Source: Nocardia elegans NBRC 108235 (GTDB taxonomy: Bacteria; Actinomycetota; Actinomycetes; Mycobacteriales; Mycobacteriaceae). Taken from it: a stretch of 64,000 nucleotides of DNA. The stretch covers positions 1 through 64,000 of the forward strand of contig NZ_BDBF01000012.1 in NCBI RefSeq assembly GCF_001612845.1, read 5' to 3'. Both the position numbers and the translations under genes were made by a program. The notes beneath the pieces are model-generated. The model worked only from the letters and a program-made list of their open reading frames with translations, had not been told where the DNA came from and did not search any database. Of this stretch, positions 1-9,092 are shown in pieces (position 1 is the stretch's first letter; every line of letters begins with the position of its first letter).

Positions 1-513
1 CGCGCCCTGTGCGGGGGCCGACTGCGGCAGTGGCACCGACGTCTGCGAGGTGACGACGACCAGCACGCTCACGCTGCCGTCGTCGTTGCGCCGCTCGATA
101 CCCGCGGCGACGCCGTGGCCGCTGGTCACACCGCCCGACGCCTGCATGGTGTCGATGACCGAGCGCTTGCGCGCGTCGAATTCGTCGTGCCACCGGCCGG
201 TCGAATTCGCCAGCACCCGGTCCACGTAGCCGCGCGGATCGGCGGAGTCGGTCGAAACCAGTTGCGCCACCGCGTCCTTGGAGAAATCGAGCAATTGTGT
301 ATCGCGGTCGGCGTCGCGGACTGCGGTGTGATGGCGGACCATCGACCATCCGCCCACCGCACCACCGGCCACCACGACGACCACGAGCAGTGCGATCACG
401 ACGCGGATCGCGACACGCGCGAACCCGGTCGGGCGCCGCGGCGTATCCGGTGCCGGCTCGTCCGGTTCGGTGATCTCCGGCGCCTCGCCGGTCGAGATGT
501 CCACGGTGCTCAC
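1..513 (-). CDS. Mce-associated membrane protein, partial (third Mas)
   Basis: Read on the minus strand from a GTG whose bases overlap the stop of the upstream gene (GTGA overlap, 510-513). The 171 visible residues have a charged cytoplasmic start, one membrane segment around residues 37-52 (VVIALLVVVVVAGGAVGG), then an extracytoplasmic part with the tract VSTDSADPRGYVDRVLANS. That layout matches the small Mas proteins encoded downstream of Mce operons, thought to help assemble or stabilise the transporter. The 3' end lies outside the window. It is the last visible gene of the operon. The family call rests on layout and position, not on a motif. Confidence 0.75.
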   Translation of the reverse strand, partial: MSTVDISTGEAPEITEPDEPAPDTPRRPTGFARVAIRVVIALLVVVVVAGGAVGGWSMVRHHTAVRDADRDTQLLDFSKDAVAQLVSTDSADPRGYVDRVLANSTGRWHDEFDARKRSVIDTMQASGGVTSGHGVAAGIERRNDDGSVSVLVVVTSQTSVPLPQSAPAQGA

Positions 514-1079
514 AGCGGCTCCATCCGGTCGATCAGCCATTGGCCGTGCGGCCGGACCACCCGCACCCGCACGCTGCTGACCAGGTAGGTCGGATCCGGC
601 TTGGTGCTGTTGGTGGTCAGTCCGCGCAGAAATACCAGCACGCTGGCCGTGTCCGGCTCCGCCGAGATCAGCGAGGCCCCGCTGACCTCCCACCGGGCGT
701 CGATATGGGACTGCTTGGCCTGCGGAACGAGCGTGTCGGTCGTCAGCTTGGTGTAGGAGTCCAGGAACTGCCCGGTGAGATGCCCCTTGGCCTGCCGCAC
801 ATCCGCGTCGACGGTATCGGCCTTGTAGGTGAGCACGCCCGCGGTCAGCTTGGCGGCCTGTTCGGCGACATCGCGGCGCACGTCACTCGTTCGGCGGTCG
901 GCCACCGTGTAGTGGAAGTAACCGACCGCGGCGAACGCGGTCGCCGCCACGGCCAGCAGGGCGAGCACACCGAGACGCAGCCTGCGTTGCCGCGGCGAGG
1001 GCGAGCCGAGCCGCGACCGCCATCCGACGACCCGGCTACCGAGGAACCCAGCGGCTCGATACCACGTGCGCGCGATCAC
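510..1079 (-). CDS. Mce-associated membrane protein (second Mas), 189 aa
   Basis: A single-pass membrane protein with a basic cytoplasmic start (many Arg up to residue 36), a membrane helix at about residues 37-57 and an extracytoplasmic domain of about 130 residues ending IDRMEPL. Its layout and its conserved end (a strand with VRVVRPHGQWLIDRM) resemble Mas proteins of Nocardia and Mycobacterium, which accompany Mce lipid importers. It overlaps the gene before it (1076-1079) and the gene after it (510-513) by 4 bases each, so translation is probably coupled. No enzyme motif is visible. Confidence 0.8.
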   Translation of the reverse strand: MIARTWYRAAGFLGSRVVGWRSRLGSPSPRQRRLRLGVLALLAVAATAFAAVGYFHYTVADRRTSDVRRDVAEQAAKLTAGVLTYKADTVDADVRQAKGHLTGQFLDSYTKLTTDTLVPQAKQSHIDARWEVSGASLISAEPDTASVLVFLRGLTTNSTKPDPTYLVSSVRVRVVRPHGQWLIDRMEPL

Positions 1080-1876
1080 GGCACGACCTCGACCTTCGAC
1101 AGTTTGTAGCCCGTCGCCTCCTCGACCACATCCACCCGCAGCCGCCAGGTTCGCGGGTCGTCCTTGGCTCCCGCCGCATTCGACACCTTGGACACCGCCG
1201 TGACCAGGACGGTCGTACTACCGTCCGGATTGTGGTGTTCGATTCCGGCGCCGAGGATTTCGCCGGCGGAATCGGTCTTCGAATCGCCGATCGCACCGAC
1301 GAATTTGTCCTTGACCGCGCGGAATTCGGTGAGCCACTGCCCGGTCGCGTCCGCGGCGATCCGGTTCGCACTGCCCACGGGATCCTTGTCGCTCGGGGAG
1401 ATCAGATTCACCACTCCCTGCCGAGCAGCGCCCAGCACGGCCAGATCGTGTTCACCGGCGCGGTCGCTGTCGCGATGTGCGATTCCCAGCGCGATCGCCG
1501 CCGCGGACAGCCCCGCCAGCACCACGACGATCAGCGCGGCGCCGATCGCGGCCGCACCGGGGCGCCTGAGCCCGCGTACCGCGGACCCCTTCCCGGCACT
1601 TCGGCCGGACGTCTCGGAATCGACTGTGTCCGAGGCTTCTTCGGAATCCACGTCGTCACCGTCCGGGCCATCGCCGGTCGGGTCGCCGTCATCGGAGTGA
1701 CCACAGACCACCTCTCCGGCATCCGGATCGGCGCGGTCCGGGTCGTCGCTGTCGATTTCGCTTCCCTCGCAAACACGGCCCGCGTTTCCACTGGCGGCCG
1801 GCGCTCGTTCTCGACCGACGTCCTCCTCGGTGGGCGGAGGTTCGGTAGGCGTGGAGTCGGCGATTCGGTGAGTCAT
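1076..1876 (-). CDS. Mce-associated membrane protein with long acidic N-terminus (first Mas), 266 aa
   Basis: Starts at an ATG sharing one base with the mceF stop (TGATG). The first 100 or so residues are strongly acidic and low in complexity (repeated Asp, Glu, Ser, Gly), followed by a membrane helix at about residues 107-132 and an extracytoplasmic domain of about 130 residues ending YKLSKVEVVP. The C-terminal half matches the Mas layout of the next two genes. The acidic cytoplasmic tail is unusual in length and could be a contact for the ATPase or other cytoplasmic partners; that is inference. Confidence 0.8.
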   Translation of the reverse strand: MTHRIADSTPTEPPPTEEDVGRERAPAASGNAGRVCEGSEIDSDDPDRADPDAGEVVCGHSDDGDPTGDGPDGDDVDSEEASDTVDSETSGRSAGKGSAVRGLRRPGAAAIGAALIVVVLAGLSAAAIALGIAHRDSDRAGEHDLAVLGAARQGVVNLISPSDKDPVGSANRIAADATGQWLTEFRAVKDKFVGAIGDSKTDSAGEILGAGIEHHNPDGSTTVLVTAVSKVSNAAGAKDDPRTWRLRVDVVEEATGYKLSKVEVVP

Positions 1877-3291
1877 CAGTGACCTCCTGTGAGCAGGGTC
1901 TGCAGTGTCGGCGCGACCTGTCCGGTGCCCGGAACGAGTCCCCGCTGCGTGTGCACGGTGCCGTCACCGCCGACATATCCGCCCGTGGCCGGGTCGTAGC
2001 TGGCGGTGCCCACCCGCGGCGGTGTGGCGGGGACGGGCTGGTCGGCCGGTGCCTGCGGGTTGTCGACCGTCGGCGTCGGGTTCTCCCGCCACTGGTTGGT
2101 GCCCTTCGGGACGTATGGCCGATCGCTGTCGCATTCCTCGACCGTGGGCGCTCGCTTACCCGGATTGCCCATACAGGGCAGATTGCGGGCGCCGCGAACG
2201 GCATTAGGGGCGTCCTGTGGAATCGCACAGTAGATCGGGTCGGGGGTACGGACCGGGGCGTCGGTCGGCGTACCGTCTCGGCGCTGCTCCGGCGGCAGGA
2301 AGCCGGTCGTGCACGGCGGCGGGGCGTTGAGATTCAGTTTGAAGTCGAGGAATGCCCGGTTGGTACCGCCGGAGTCCGGGAGGTTGATCGTCTTCAGCGC
2401 GCTCACACTCGCCGGCAGCAGGACGAGCAGCTGCTCGATCGAAGGGTTGTAGGTCACCGCCACCTGTCCCAGACTGCTGAGGTTGGCGACCAGCAGCGGC
2501 GCGGTCAGATGCAATTTCCCGAACAGTTCGCTCGCCTCACGTGCCGCTCCCGGCCCCGTCTTCAACACATCGCGGATCTGCTGATCGCTCGCCTGGGCCT
2601 GCCGCACCGAATTCGACAGGTGGGCGACCCATTCACGGATGGCCGGACTGCTGACCTGTTGTGAGTCCAGGAACGGGGCCGAATCGTCGATCAGGGTGGT
2701 CACCGCATCGGTGTCGGTGTGTGCCTGGTCGAGGACTCGGTCGGTCCCGTTGAGCAGCCGCTGCAACGCGTCACCTGAGCCTCCGAACGCGTTCTGCGTC
2801 TCGTCGATCACCGTGGTGAGCTTGTCCTTCGGAATCGAGGTGAGACTGGTGTTGAGGGTGTCGATCAACGGGGCGATATCCTGCGGCACCGTGGTCCGCG
2901 CGGGCGGGACCACGTCGCCGTTCTTCAGATACGGCCCGCTCTGGGTGGTCGGCACGAAGTCCAGGTACAGCTCACCGATCGCGGAGCGACTGTGCACATT
3001 CGCGGTGGACGACACCGGGATTCGCACCGAACTGTCCACACTGAGCGTGACCACCGCACCGGTCCTGGTCGGCGTCACACCGGTCACGATGCCCACGGTT
3101 TTGCCGCGATAGGTCACGTTGGCACTGTCGTAGAGGCCGCCGCTGGTGGGCAGCTGCACCGTCACGGTGTAGCGTCCCACCCCGGCCAGCGAGGGCAGTC
3201 GTATGTAGACCAGCCCCATGACCACTAGGGCAACCACGGTCACCACCGCGAAGATGATCAACTGGATGCGGACGAATCTGGACAGAATCAT
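1876..3291 (-). CDS. mceF: MCE family protein MceF
   Basis: 471-residue substrate-binding subunit of an Mce lipid transporter. An N-terminal membrane anchor (residues about 7-30) is followed by an MCE domain (about residues 38-115, containing YDSANVTYRGKTVGIVTGV), a helical region up to about residue 300, and a Pro/Gly/Thr-rich C-terminal tail with paired cysteines. It starts at an ATG overlapping the mceE stop by 4 bases. In the family, MceA to MceF form a hexameric assembly through the cell envelope. The substrate (sterol, fatty acid, mycolate or other lipid) cannot be read from the sequence. Confidence 0.93.
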   Translation of the reverse strand: MILSRFVRIQLIIFAVVTVVALVVMGLVYIRLPSLAGVGRYTVTVQLPTSGGLYDSANVTYRGKTVGIVTGVTPTRTGAVVTLSVDSSVRIPVSSTANVHSRSAIGELYLDFVPTTQSGPYLKNGDVVPPARTTVPQDIAPLIDTLNTSLTSIPKDKLTTVIDETQNAFGGSGDALQRLLNGTDRVLDQAHTDTDAVTTLIDDSAPFLDSQQVSSPAIREWVAHLSNSVRQAQASDQQIRDVLKTGPGAAREASELFGKLHLTAPLLVANLSSLGQVAVTYNPSIEQLLVLLPASVSALKTINLPDSGGTNRAFLDFKLNLNAPPPCTTGFLPPEQRRDGTPTDAPVRTPDPIYCAIPQDAPNAVRGARNLPCMGNPGKRAPTVEECDSDRPYVPKGTNQWRENPTPTVDNPQAPADQPVPATPPRVGTASYDPATGGYVGGDGTVHTQRGLVPGTGQVAPTLQTLLTGGH

Positions 3292-4427
3292 TTCCCACCT
3301 CGTTCGACAACCGAATCGAGCCCCGCGGTCAGCGGGTTCTTCGTGGACAGGGCCGGTATCCGGTCGACGGTGCGCCCGAGCGAGGTCTCCGCGTTCTCGA
3401 GCACCCCCTCGAGCGGTGTGCCCTGCAGCAGCCCGCGCCCGAGCCTGCCCAGCGTGAGATCCACTGTGCCGCTGAGGTTTCCTGCGTCACCGCGGAAGAA
3501 CTTGGGGATATTCGCCAGTGGCCACGGATAGGTGGGCAGCAAGCCGAGGGCGCCGGTGAGATCCGGTCCCGCGTTGGCGAGTTCACGCATGACCGGCTCG
3601 ATATCGCGCAGATTCTGCTGCACATCCTCGGAACTGGCCGTGACCACCCGGTCCGCGGAGTCGGCGAACCCGCCCAGTGCCTCGACGGTGTCGGTGAGCT
3701 GCTGGCGCTGCTCGGCCAGGACCGACAGTGCGCCCGGAATGCGGTCGAGCGCCCCGGCCAGCACGTCGTTCTGTTTACCGACCGTATCGGCCAGCCGATC
3801 CAGACCCGTTGCGGCGGTGATGATGTCGTCGCTCTGCGCGTTGAGGTCACTGCTGAAGGTCCTGGTCTGCGCGAGCAGGTCGCGGACCTCCTTCTCGTGA
3901 CCGGACAGCGCCGCGTTGGTCTGGTTGCTGATCTCCTGGATCCGGGCCAGGCCGCCGCCGTTGAGCACCGTCGACAACGAGGCCAGCGTCTGTTCCGTGG
4001 TCGGATAGGTACTGGCGTGGTCCATCGGAATCACGCTGCCGTTCTTCAACTCTCCGACCGGCGGCTCGCTCAGCGGATTCGCCAACTCGATGTGCAGCGA
4101 ACCCAGCAGACTGGTCTGGCCGATCTTGGCGGTGACATTGGCCGGCAGGTGCACGTCATGATTCAGCGTCACCGTGACCACCGCGTGCCATCCCGCCAAC
4201 TGCACGTCGGCGACGTTGCCGACCGTCACATCGTTGACTCGGACGCGCGAATTGCGCTGGATGGACATCACATTCGGCATCTCGATCTTGACCGTGTAGG
4301 AGCCGGAGCCACCACCGGCCGTACCGGGCAGTGGCAGCGAGTTCGGCCCCTCCCATTGACATCCGGACGCGACCAGCGTGACCCCGCCGATCATTGCCAT
4401 CGCCGCGAGGCGTTTCTTATACCGCAT
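3288..4427 (-). CDS. mceE: MCE family lipoprotein MceE (LprN/LprK type)
   Basis: 379 residues when started at the ATG at 4427, which shares one base with the mceD stop (TAATG); a longer reading frame upstream has no support. The N-terminus is a lipoprotein signal peptide with lipobox LVASGC, so Cys about residue 21 should be lipidated. The MCE domain follows (YTVKIEMPNVMSIQRNS then RVRVNDVTVGNVADVQL) and then long amphipathic helices. MceE is the lipidated subunit of Mce complexes. It needs a lipoprotein acyl-transfer pathway, and an lnt gene lies elsewhere in this window. Confidence 0.93.
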   Translation of the reverse strand: MRYKKRLAAMAMIGGVTLVASGCQWEGPNSLPLPGTAGGGSGSYTVKIEMPNVMSIQRNSRVRVNDVTVGNVADVQLAGWHAVVTVTLNHDVHLPANVTAKIGQTSLLGSLHIELANPLSEPPVGELKNGSVIPMDHASTYPTTEQTLASLSTVLNGGGLARIQEISNQTNAALSGHEKEVRDLLAQTRTFSSDLNAQSDDIITAATGLDRLADTVGKQNDVLAGALDRIPGALSVLAEQRQQLTDTVEALGGFADSADRVVTASSEDVQQNLRDIEPVMRELANAGPDLTGALGLLPTYPWPLANIPKFFRGDAGNLSGTVDLTLGRLGRGLLQGTPLEGVLENAETSLGRTVDRIPALSTKNPLTAGLDSVVERGGK

Positions 4428-5710
4428 TACCGGCCACCTCCTGTGGTCGCGGGATTCTGGATTCCGAGCAGACCGGCCAGACCGCGCGACGGATCCACCG
4501 ACTCGGTGGCGGCGGGCGCGGGCGCGGTGCCGCGCAACCACGGCTCGCTGTAGTCGATCTGGTCCGGGCGCACCGACAGACCCGATACCGGATTCACACC
4601 GACCGGCGGATAGTTCATCTGCAGCAGTTTCAGCACCGGCGCCAGCTGTTGCGCACACAGCTTCGCCGCGTCGGCCGCACCCAGCTGACTCGCCGATTGG
4701 ATCGCACCGCAGATGAATTGCACCGGGTTGTCCAGCTGCGTGACGGCCAGTGCGCCGGTGAACGACCCCTGCGCCGGGTTGTAGATGTTGTAGAAGTTCT
4801 GGATAGCCGTCGGCGCCACATGCAGCAGCTGCTCGATGTTCGGGCGAATATCGTTGAGCGACTTGCTTACTGCCGCGAGATCGGCGATGGATTTCGCCGC
4901 GGGGTCCCGATTGTCCTTGACGAACTGCTCGAGCCTGCTCGACATCGCGTCGACCCCCTGCAGCGCGATCGCGAGCTCCTGATCGGTGCCGTCGAGCGCG
5001 CCCGACACCGAGGCCACGTTCTGGTTGAGCCGCACGATCTCGCTGTCGCTGGCCGACAACGCGGTCATGAATGCCTGCAGGTTTCGCACCGTGGCGAACA
5101 GGTCATCGCGCCCGTCGGACAGCGTGGTCATCGCATTGGACAGTTTGGTGAGGGTGTCGTTGATCTGATTACCCTTGCCGCCCAGCGCGTTCGCGGCGGA
5201 GTTGACGAAGTCACCGAGTGCGCCCGCCTTGTTCTGCTCGGTCGGGTTGATGTTGTCGGCGAGCGATTGCAACTGCTTGCGCAGGTCGTCCCATTCCACC
5301 GGTACCGCGGTGCGTTCCAGTGGAATCGTGGCACCGTCGGCCAGCTCCGGGCCACCGGTGTACGCCGGCGTCAACTGGATGGCGCGCGAGGAGATCAGGC
5401 TCTGCGACAGGATCACCGCCTTGGCCTGCGTGGGCAGCCGGTAGTGGGCGCTGTAGTGGAATTTCACCCGCATCCGGTCGCCGGCCGGGTCGATCGCGTC
5501 GATCGTGCCGACGTCGACACCGAGGATCTTCACCCGGTCCCCGGCGAACAACCCGTTGGTGTTGTCGAAGTAGGCCACCGCGGTTTTCGTTGTCTCCCGG
5601 TAGTAGAAGTGCCAGCCGATTCCCGACAGCGCGGCAAGCACGACGACGGCCACGCCCCCGATGACGAGTTTGCTGCGAAGAATGCGCTTGGTCAGTCCTG
5701 TTCGCGACAT
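4427..5710 (-). CDS. mceD: MCE family protein MceD
   Basis: 427-residue Mce subunit. It has a basic start (MSRTGLTKRILRSK), a membrane helix at about residues 14-33, an MCE domain at about residues 40-120 (YFDNTNGLFAGDRVKILGVD then VGTIDAI), a long helical region, and a C-terminal segment rich in Pro and Ala. It begins two bases after the mceC stop and ends in a TAATG overlap with mceE. It is one of the six MCE-domain proteins of the importer. Confidence 0.92.
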   Translation of the reverse strand: MSRTGLTKRILRSKLVIGGVAVVVLAALSGIGWHFYYRETTKTAVAYFDNTNGLFAGDRVKILGVDVGTIDAIDPAGDRMRVKFHYSAHYRLPTQAKAVILSQSLISSRAIQLTPAYTGGPELADGATIPLERTAVPVEWDDLRKQLQSLADNINPTEQNKAGALGDFVNSAANALGGKGNQINDTLTKLSNAMTTLSDGRDDLFATVRNLQAFMTALSASDSEIVRLNQNVASVSGALDGTDQELAIALQGVDAMSSRLEQFVKDNRDPAAKSIADLAAVSKSLNDIRPNIEQLLHVAPTAIQNFYNIYNPAQGSFTGALAVTQLDNPVQFICGAIQSASQLGAADAAKLCAQQLAPVLKLLQMNYPPVGVNPVSGLSVRPDQIDYSEPWLRGTAPAPAATESVDPSRGLAGLLGIQNPATTGGGR

Positions 5711-5712
5711 CG

Positions 5713-6870
5713 TCAGCCTCCCAATCCAGGCAGCGGCGGCAGTCCCGGCAGCGGCGGCAGTCCGGGCAGTGCCGGTGCCGGGGCGGGCGGGGATGCCGGG
5801 ACGGGTGCGGCGGCTGCCCCCGGCGCGGGTGGCGGGGGTGGCCCACCCAAGGCGGTGAGATCGAGACCCGCGTCCTTGAACGCGGCGTCGATGAAGGGCT
5901 GAAGGTATTGCCCCGGCAGCAGATTCATGATGTATGCCTTGAAGAACGGGCCGGAGGCGACCGACTCACCGAGCGAGGTGATGTACTGACTGGCCGGAAG
6001 GATGGCCTTGGCCAGATCGTCCTTACGCCGGTTCAGTAGATCGGTCACGCTGTTGAGCTGCTGCAGAACCGGGCGCAGTTGCTGCTGGTTGTCATCGATC
6101 AACCCCGCGATATTCGATGTGACCGAGGACAGATTGGTCAGCAGCGTCTGGACGGCCTGGCGACGCTGGTTCAGCGCCTCGAACAGGGTGTTGCTGTCGA
6201 GTAGCAGCTTGTTGATCTGCTCGCTGCGGCCACCGAGCACCTTGGTCAGCGACTCGGCGTTGTGGAACAGGTCCTGCACCATCTTGTCGCGCGAGGCCAC
6301 CGAATTCGACAGGCGACCGACGCCGTCGAGTGCGGCACCTAGATTGGGCGCGGTTTGGTCCAACGTCCGGCTGAGGGTGCCCAGCGCGTCGGTCACCTGC
6401 CCCAGGTCGAGATCGCTCACCGTCGTCGACAGATCACCCAGCGCGTCGGTGAGCAGATAGGGCGTGGTGGTGTGCTCGATCGGGATCGGGTGATTCGGCG
6501 AGAGTTTCTTCGCGCCGCGGGAATTGATCTGCAGGGACTTGCGGCCGAGCACGGTCAGCGTTTTGATCGCGACCTGACTGTCGTTGCCCAGCTCGGGTCC
6601 GTCGACATCGAATTTCATCAGGACCTTATCGCCCTCGATCTCGATGTGCTTCACATTCCCCACCTGGACACCGGCGAGAAATACCTTGTCTCCCTGCACG
6701 ATTCCGCCGGTGTCGCCGAAATACGCCGAGTATGTCCGGGCCGAGGAGAACCAGGAGCTGATGGTGTCGAAGCCGACCGCCACCACCACGAGGGCGACCA
6801 CGACGAGAATGCCGATCAGCCCGGTCCGGACGGTGTGTGACTTCTTTTCGTTGCTCTTGCGGCTTGTCAT
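5713..6870 (-). CDS. mceC: MCE family protein MceC
   Basis: 385 residues from the ATG at 6870, which shares a base with the mceB stop (TGATG). A GTG 12 bases upstream is possible, but the Shine-Dalgarno-like AGGAAGG (6883-6889) would directly abut it. There is a membrane helix at about residues 16-36, an MCE domain (YFGDTGGIVQGDKVFLAGVQ then VGNVKHIEI), then helices, and a C-terminal tail of about 45 residues made of Pro, Ala, Gly and Leu with tandem LPGLPP units. Pro-rich tails occur in some MceC proteins and may reach through the cell wall; that role is inference. Confidence 0.92.
   Translation of the reverse strand: MTSRKSNEKKSHTVRTGLIGILVVVALVVVAVGFDTISSWFSSARTYSAYFGDTGGIVQGDKVFLAGVQVGNVKHIEIEGDKVLMKFDVDGPELGNDSQVAIKTLTVLGRKSLQINSRGAKKLSPNHPIPIEHTTTPYLLTDALGDLSTTVSDLDLGQVTDALGTLSRTLDQTAPNLGAALDGVGRLSNSVASRDKMVQDLFHNAESLTKVLGGRSEQINKLLLDSNTLFEALNQRRQAVQTLLTNLSSVTSNIAGLIDDNQQQLRPVLQQLNSVTDLLNRRKDDLAKAILPASQYITSLGESVASGPFFKAYIMNLLPGQYLQPFIDAAFKDAGLDLTALGGPPPPPAPGAAAAPVPASPPAPAPALPGLPPLPGLPPLPGLGG
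5729..5764. repeat. Two tandem 18-bp units coding LPPLPG in MceC
   Basis: Two adjacent 18-base copies (5729-5746 and 5747-5764) that differ only at the last base, followed by a partial third. On the minus strand they encode the repeated Leu-Pro-Gly units at the end of MceC. In-frame unit gain or loss here would change tail length without breaking the gene. Confidence 0.85.
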
Positions 6871-7889
6871 CAGGGTGTGCACCTTCCTGCCCGCTGCCCG
6901 ATAATCGGGATGTAGACCGGATTGCCGTCGGGACCGTTCACCTTGATCTGCACATCGCAGAGGTAGAAGGTGAAGAAGTCGCCGTAGAGGCCCAGCCGCG
7001 ACAGCCGGTTGTAGGCATCGGGCAAACTGCCCAGTGCCCAGTCGGCATAGTCCTTACCGCTGTTGATCGCTCCGGCGAGCCGGCCCGCCTCCGCGATATC
7101 GTTCTTGATCGTCGGTCTGGCGTTGGTCAGCAGATCCGCCACCGACCGGGAGGCGTTGTTCACGTGCACCAGGGCATCACCGATCGGACCGGACTGGGCC
7201 GACAGGCCGCTGATCAGTTGCTGCAATTTGTCGATGCCCTCGTCGAACTGGGCATTGCGCTTGTCCACGGTGCCCAGAACGGTATTGAGGTTCTTGATCA
7301 CCGATCCGATGAGCTGATCACGATCGGCCAGCGTGGAGGTCAGCTGACCGGCCTCCCGCAGCAGATCCGAAATCGTGCCGCCCTGACCCTGCAGAACGGT
7401 CAGCAGCGAGTTCGACAACCGGTTCACCTGGTCGGGCTGTAATGCCTTGAACAACGGGCGGAAGCCGTTGATCAACGCGTCCAGATCCAAGGCCGGCACG
7501 GTGCGGCTCACCGGAATCGTGGCCGATGCGGACTGTGGGGTCGTCGAGCCCGGTGCGTCGAGCAACTCCAGATAGTGTTCGCCCACCAGATTCTCGTACC
7601 GCACAGCCAGTTTGGTCGACTGGGTGAACGGCACGGCGTGCGTGAGCCCGAATTCGACCAGGGCGGTTCCCTTTCCGGTCACGTGCACGGACTTCACCTT
7701 GCCGACTTCGACGCCCGCGACCCGGACGAACTCCGCGGATTTCAGTCCGGAGGCATCGGTGAATTCGGCGCGGTAGGTCCGCTCCGAACCGAAACGCATC
7801 TGGGAGAACACGATGATCACCGCGGCGGTGAAGAAGACCATGACCACAGCGAAAATCGACAACTTGAATAGTGTTCCGGATATCTTCAT
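6870..7889 (-). CDS. mceB: MCE family protein MceB
   Basis: 339 residues from the ATG at 7889, which overlaps the mceA stop by 4 bases (ATGA); a longer in-frame reading upstream runs through mceA and is rejected. Membrane helix at about residues 8-29 (LSIFAVVMVFFTAAVIIVF), then an MCE domain (YRAEFTDASGLKSAEFVRVA then GVEVGKVKSVHV), then a helical region, and a short C-terminal part with two Cys (YLCDVQ near residue 310 and GRCTP at the end) that could pair outside the membrane. One of the six MCE-domain subunits. Confidence 0.93.
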   Translation of the reverse strand: MKISGTLFKLSIFAVVMVFFTAAVIIVFSQMRFGSERTYRAEFTDASGLKSAEFVRVAGVEVGKVKSVHVTGKGTALVEFGLTHAVPFTQSTKLAVRYENLVGEHYLELLDAPGSTTPQSASATIPVSRTVPALDLDALINGFRPLFKALQPDQVNRLSNSLLTVLQGQGGTISDLLREAGQLTSTLADRDQLIGSVIKNLNTVLGTVDKRNAQFDEGIDKLQQLISGLSAQSGPIGDALVHVNNASRSVADLLTNARPTIKNDIAEAGRLAGAINSGKDYADWALGSLPDAYNRLSRLGLYGDFFTFYLCDVQIKVNGPDGNPVYIPIIGQRAGRCTP

Positions 7890-9085
7890 CGGGGGGCCGG
7901 CCCTCCTAGGATGTTTCCGAACAGATAGTCGGCGAAGTACGGCGAACCGAGCCGGGGGGCGGTCGAATCGACGATATTCGCGCCGGTATCGGTGACGAGC
8001 ACCGGCGCCGGATACATCTGGCGGGTGATCATCGGGTAGCAACCGGGCTGCCCGCCGGGGCCGCCGGTGGCCGCCACCTTCGGCAGATTCTCCGGATACC
8101 GGTACGGGTCCGCACCGCCCAGGAATCCGATATCGAGATCGGCCGAGTATCCGGTATTGCCGCCGAAGGATTTCAGCTGGGCGTCACGGGTGTCCACGCT
8201 CTGGTGCAGCAGGCAGGTCAGCTCCGGACTGTATTTGGCGAGCAGTCCGGCGGTCGGAACCAGCAGCCGCATCGAATCGACCAGACCGTGTTCGAGATCG
8301 TTCGTCAGCCCGGCCCCTTCCTTTCCGAAGGTCACCGCGGCCTGCAGAATCGAGGTCAGCTGAGCCTGTTGTGCGACAACTGAATCCGCGGTGGTCGAGG
8401 CGTAGCCGAGCATATCCAACAGTCGCGGCGCGACGTCGGCGTAGATATTGGTCACGGTCGCGGCGTCGTGCAGGTCGCGCTGTAGCTGCGGCATCGCCGG
8501 ATGCAGTCGCGCGAGCGTCTCATCGGTCTTCGCCAGGGTGTCACCGAGTTGCTGTCCGCGACCGCGCATTCCGTCGGACACCGCGGACAACGCCGAATTG
8601 AGCTTCGCCGGATCGACGTGCTGCATCACGGATTCCAGGTTTTCGAACACCGTGTTGACCTCGGTGGTGACATTGGTCGAACGCACCTGCGCACCGGAGG
8701 CCAGGCGACGCCCGGAATTCGCCGAGCTGTTCAGCGCGACATATTTCGATCCGAATGCGGTGGTCGCCTTGATCTCGGCGCTGGTGTCGGCGGACAGCAA
8801 CGTGAAACGCGACGCATCGATGTCGAGATTCAGCCGCGCTCGCCCATCGGCCTGCGACACATTGCGCACATGACCGATCACAACACCGTTCAGTTTGACC
8901 TTGGCGCCGTCCTCCATCACCAGACCGGACCGATCGGCGATCACCGTGATCGGCACCGTACGCTTCAGATCTCCATGGAATGACAAGGTGCAGAACACGA
9001 TTGCGGCGACCAGACCCGCGGTGAGAGCCAGTCCGGCTCTGATCAGCGGCGGCTTCTTGTAATGGTTCTTCCTACCTGTGCTCAT
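7886..9085 (-). CDS. mceA: MCE family protein MceA
   Basis: 399 residues from ATG 9085, placed 7 bases after the yrbEB stop; an earlier in-frame start at 9124 would overlap yrbEB and is less likely. Membrane helix at about residues 13-35, MCE domain at about residues 38-118 (ITVIADRSGLVMEDGAKVKL then NGVVIGHVRNVSQ), long helical middle, C-terminal extracytoplasmic segment with two Cys (ELTCLLHQ and QPGCYPM). First of six consecutive MCE genes. In mycobacteria, MceA proteins are the best-studied virulence-linked members, but the family as a whole is a lipid importer. Confidence 0.92.
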   Translation of the reverse strand: MSTGRKNHYKKPPLIRAGLALTAGLVAAIVFCTLSFHGDLKRTVPITVIADRSGLVMEDGAKVKLNGVVIGHVRNVSQADGRARLNLDIDASRFTLLSADTSAEIKATTAFGSKYVALNSSANSGRRLASGAQVRSTNVTTEVNTVFENLESVMQHVDPAKLNSALSAVSDGMRGRGQQLGDTLAKTDETLARLHPAMPQLQRDLHDAATVTNIYADVAPRLLDMLGYASTTADSVVAQQAQLTSILQAAVTFGKEGAGLTNDLEHGLVDSMRLLVPTAGLLAKYSPELTCLLHQSVDTRDAQLKSFGGNTGYSADLDIGFLGGADPYRYPENLPKVAATGGPGGQPGCYPMITRQMYPAPVLVTDTGANIVDSTAPRLGSPYFADYLFGNILGGPAPR

Positions 9086-9092
9086 ATCGCAC

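Noticed and set aside
126-365. Open frame of 79 codons on the minus strand near the left edge
   Set aside because: It is an out-of-frame shadow of the partial Mas gene (1-513), with Arg/Pro-rich composition typical of shadow frames.
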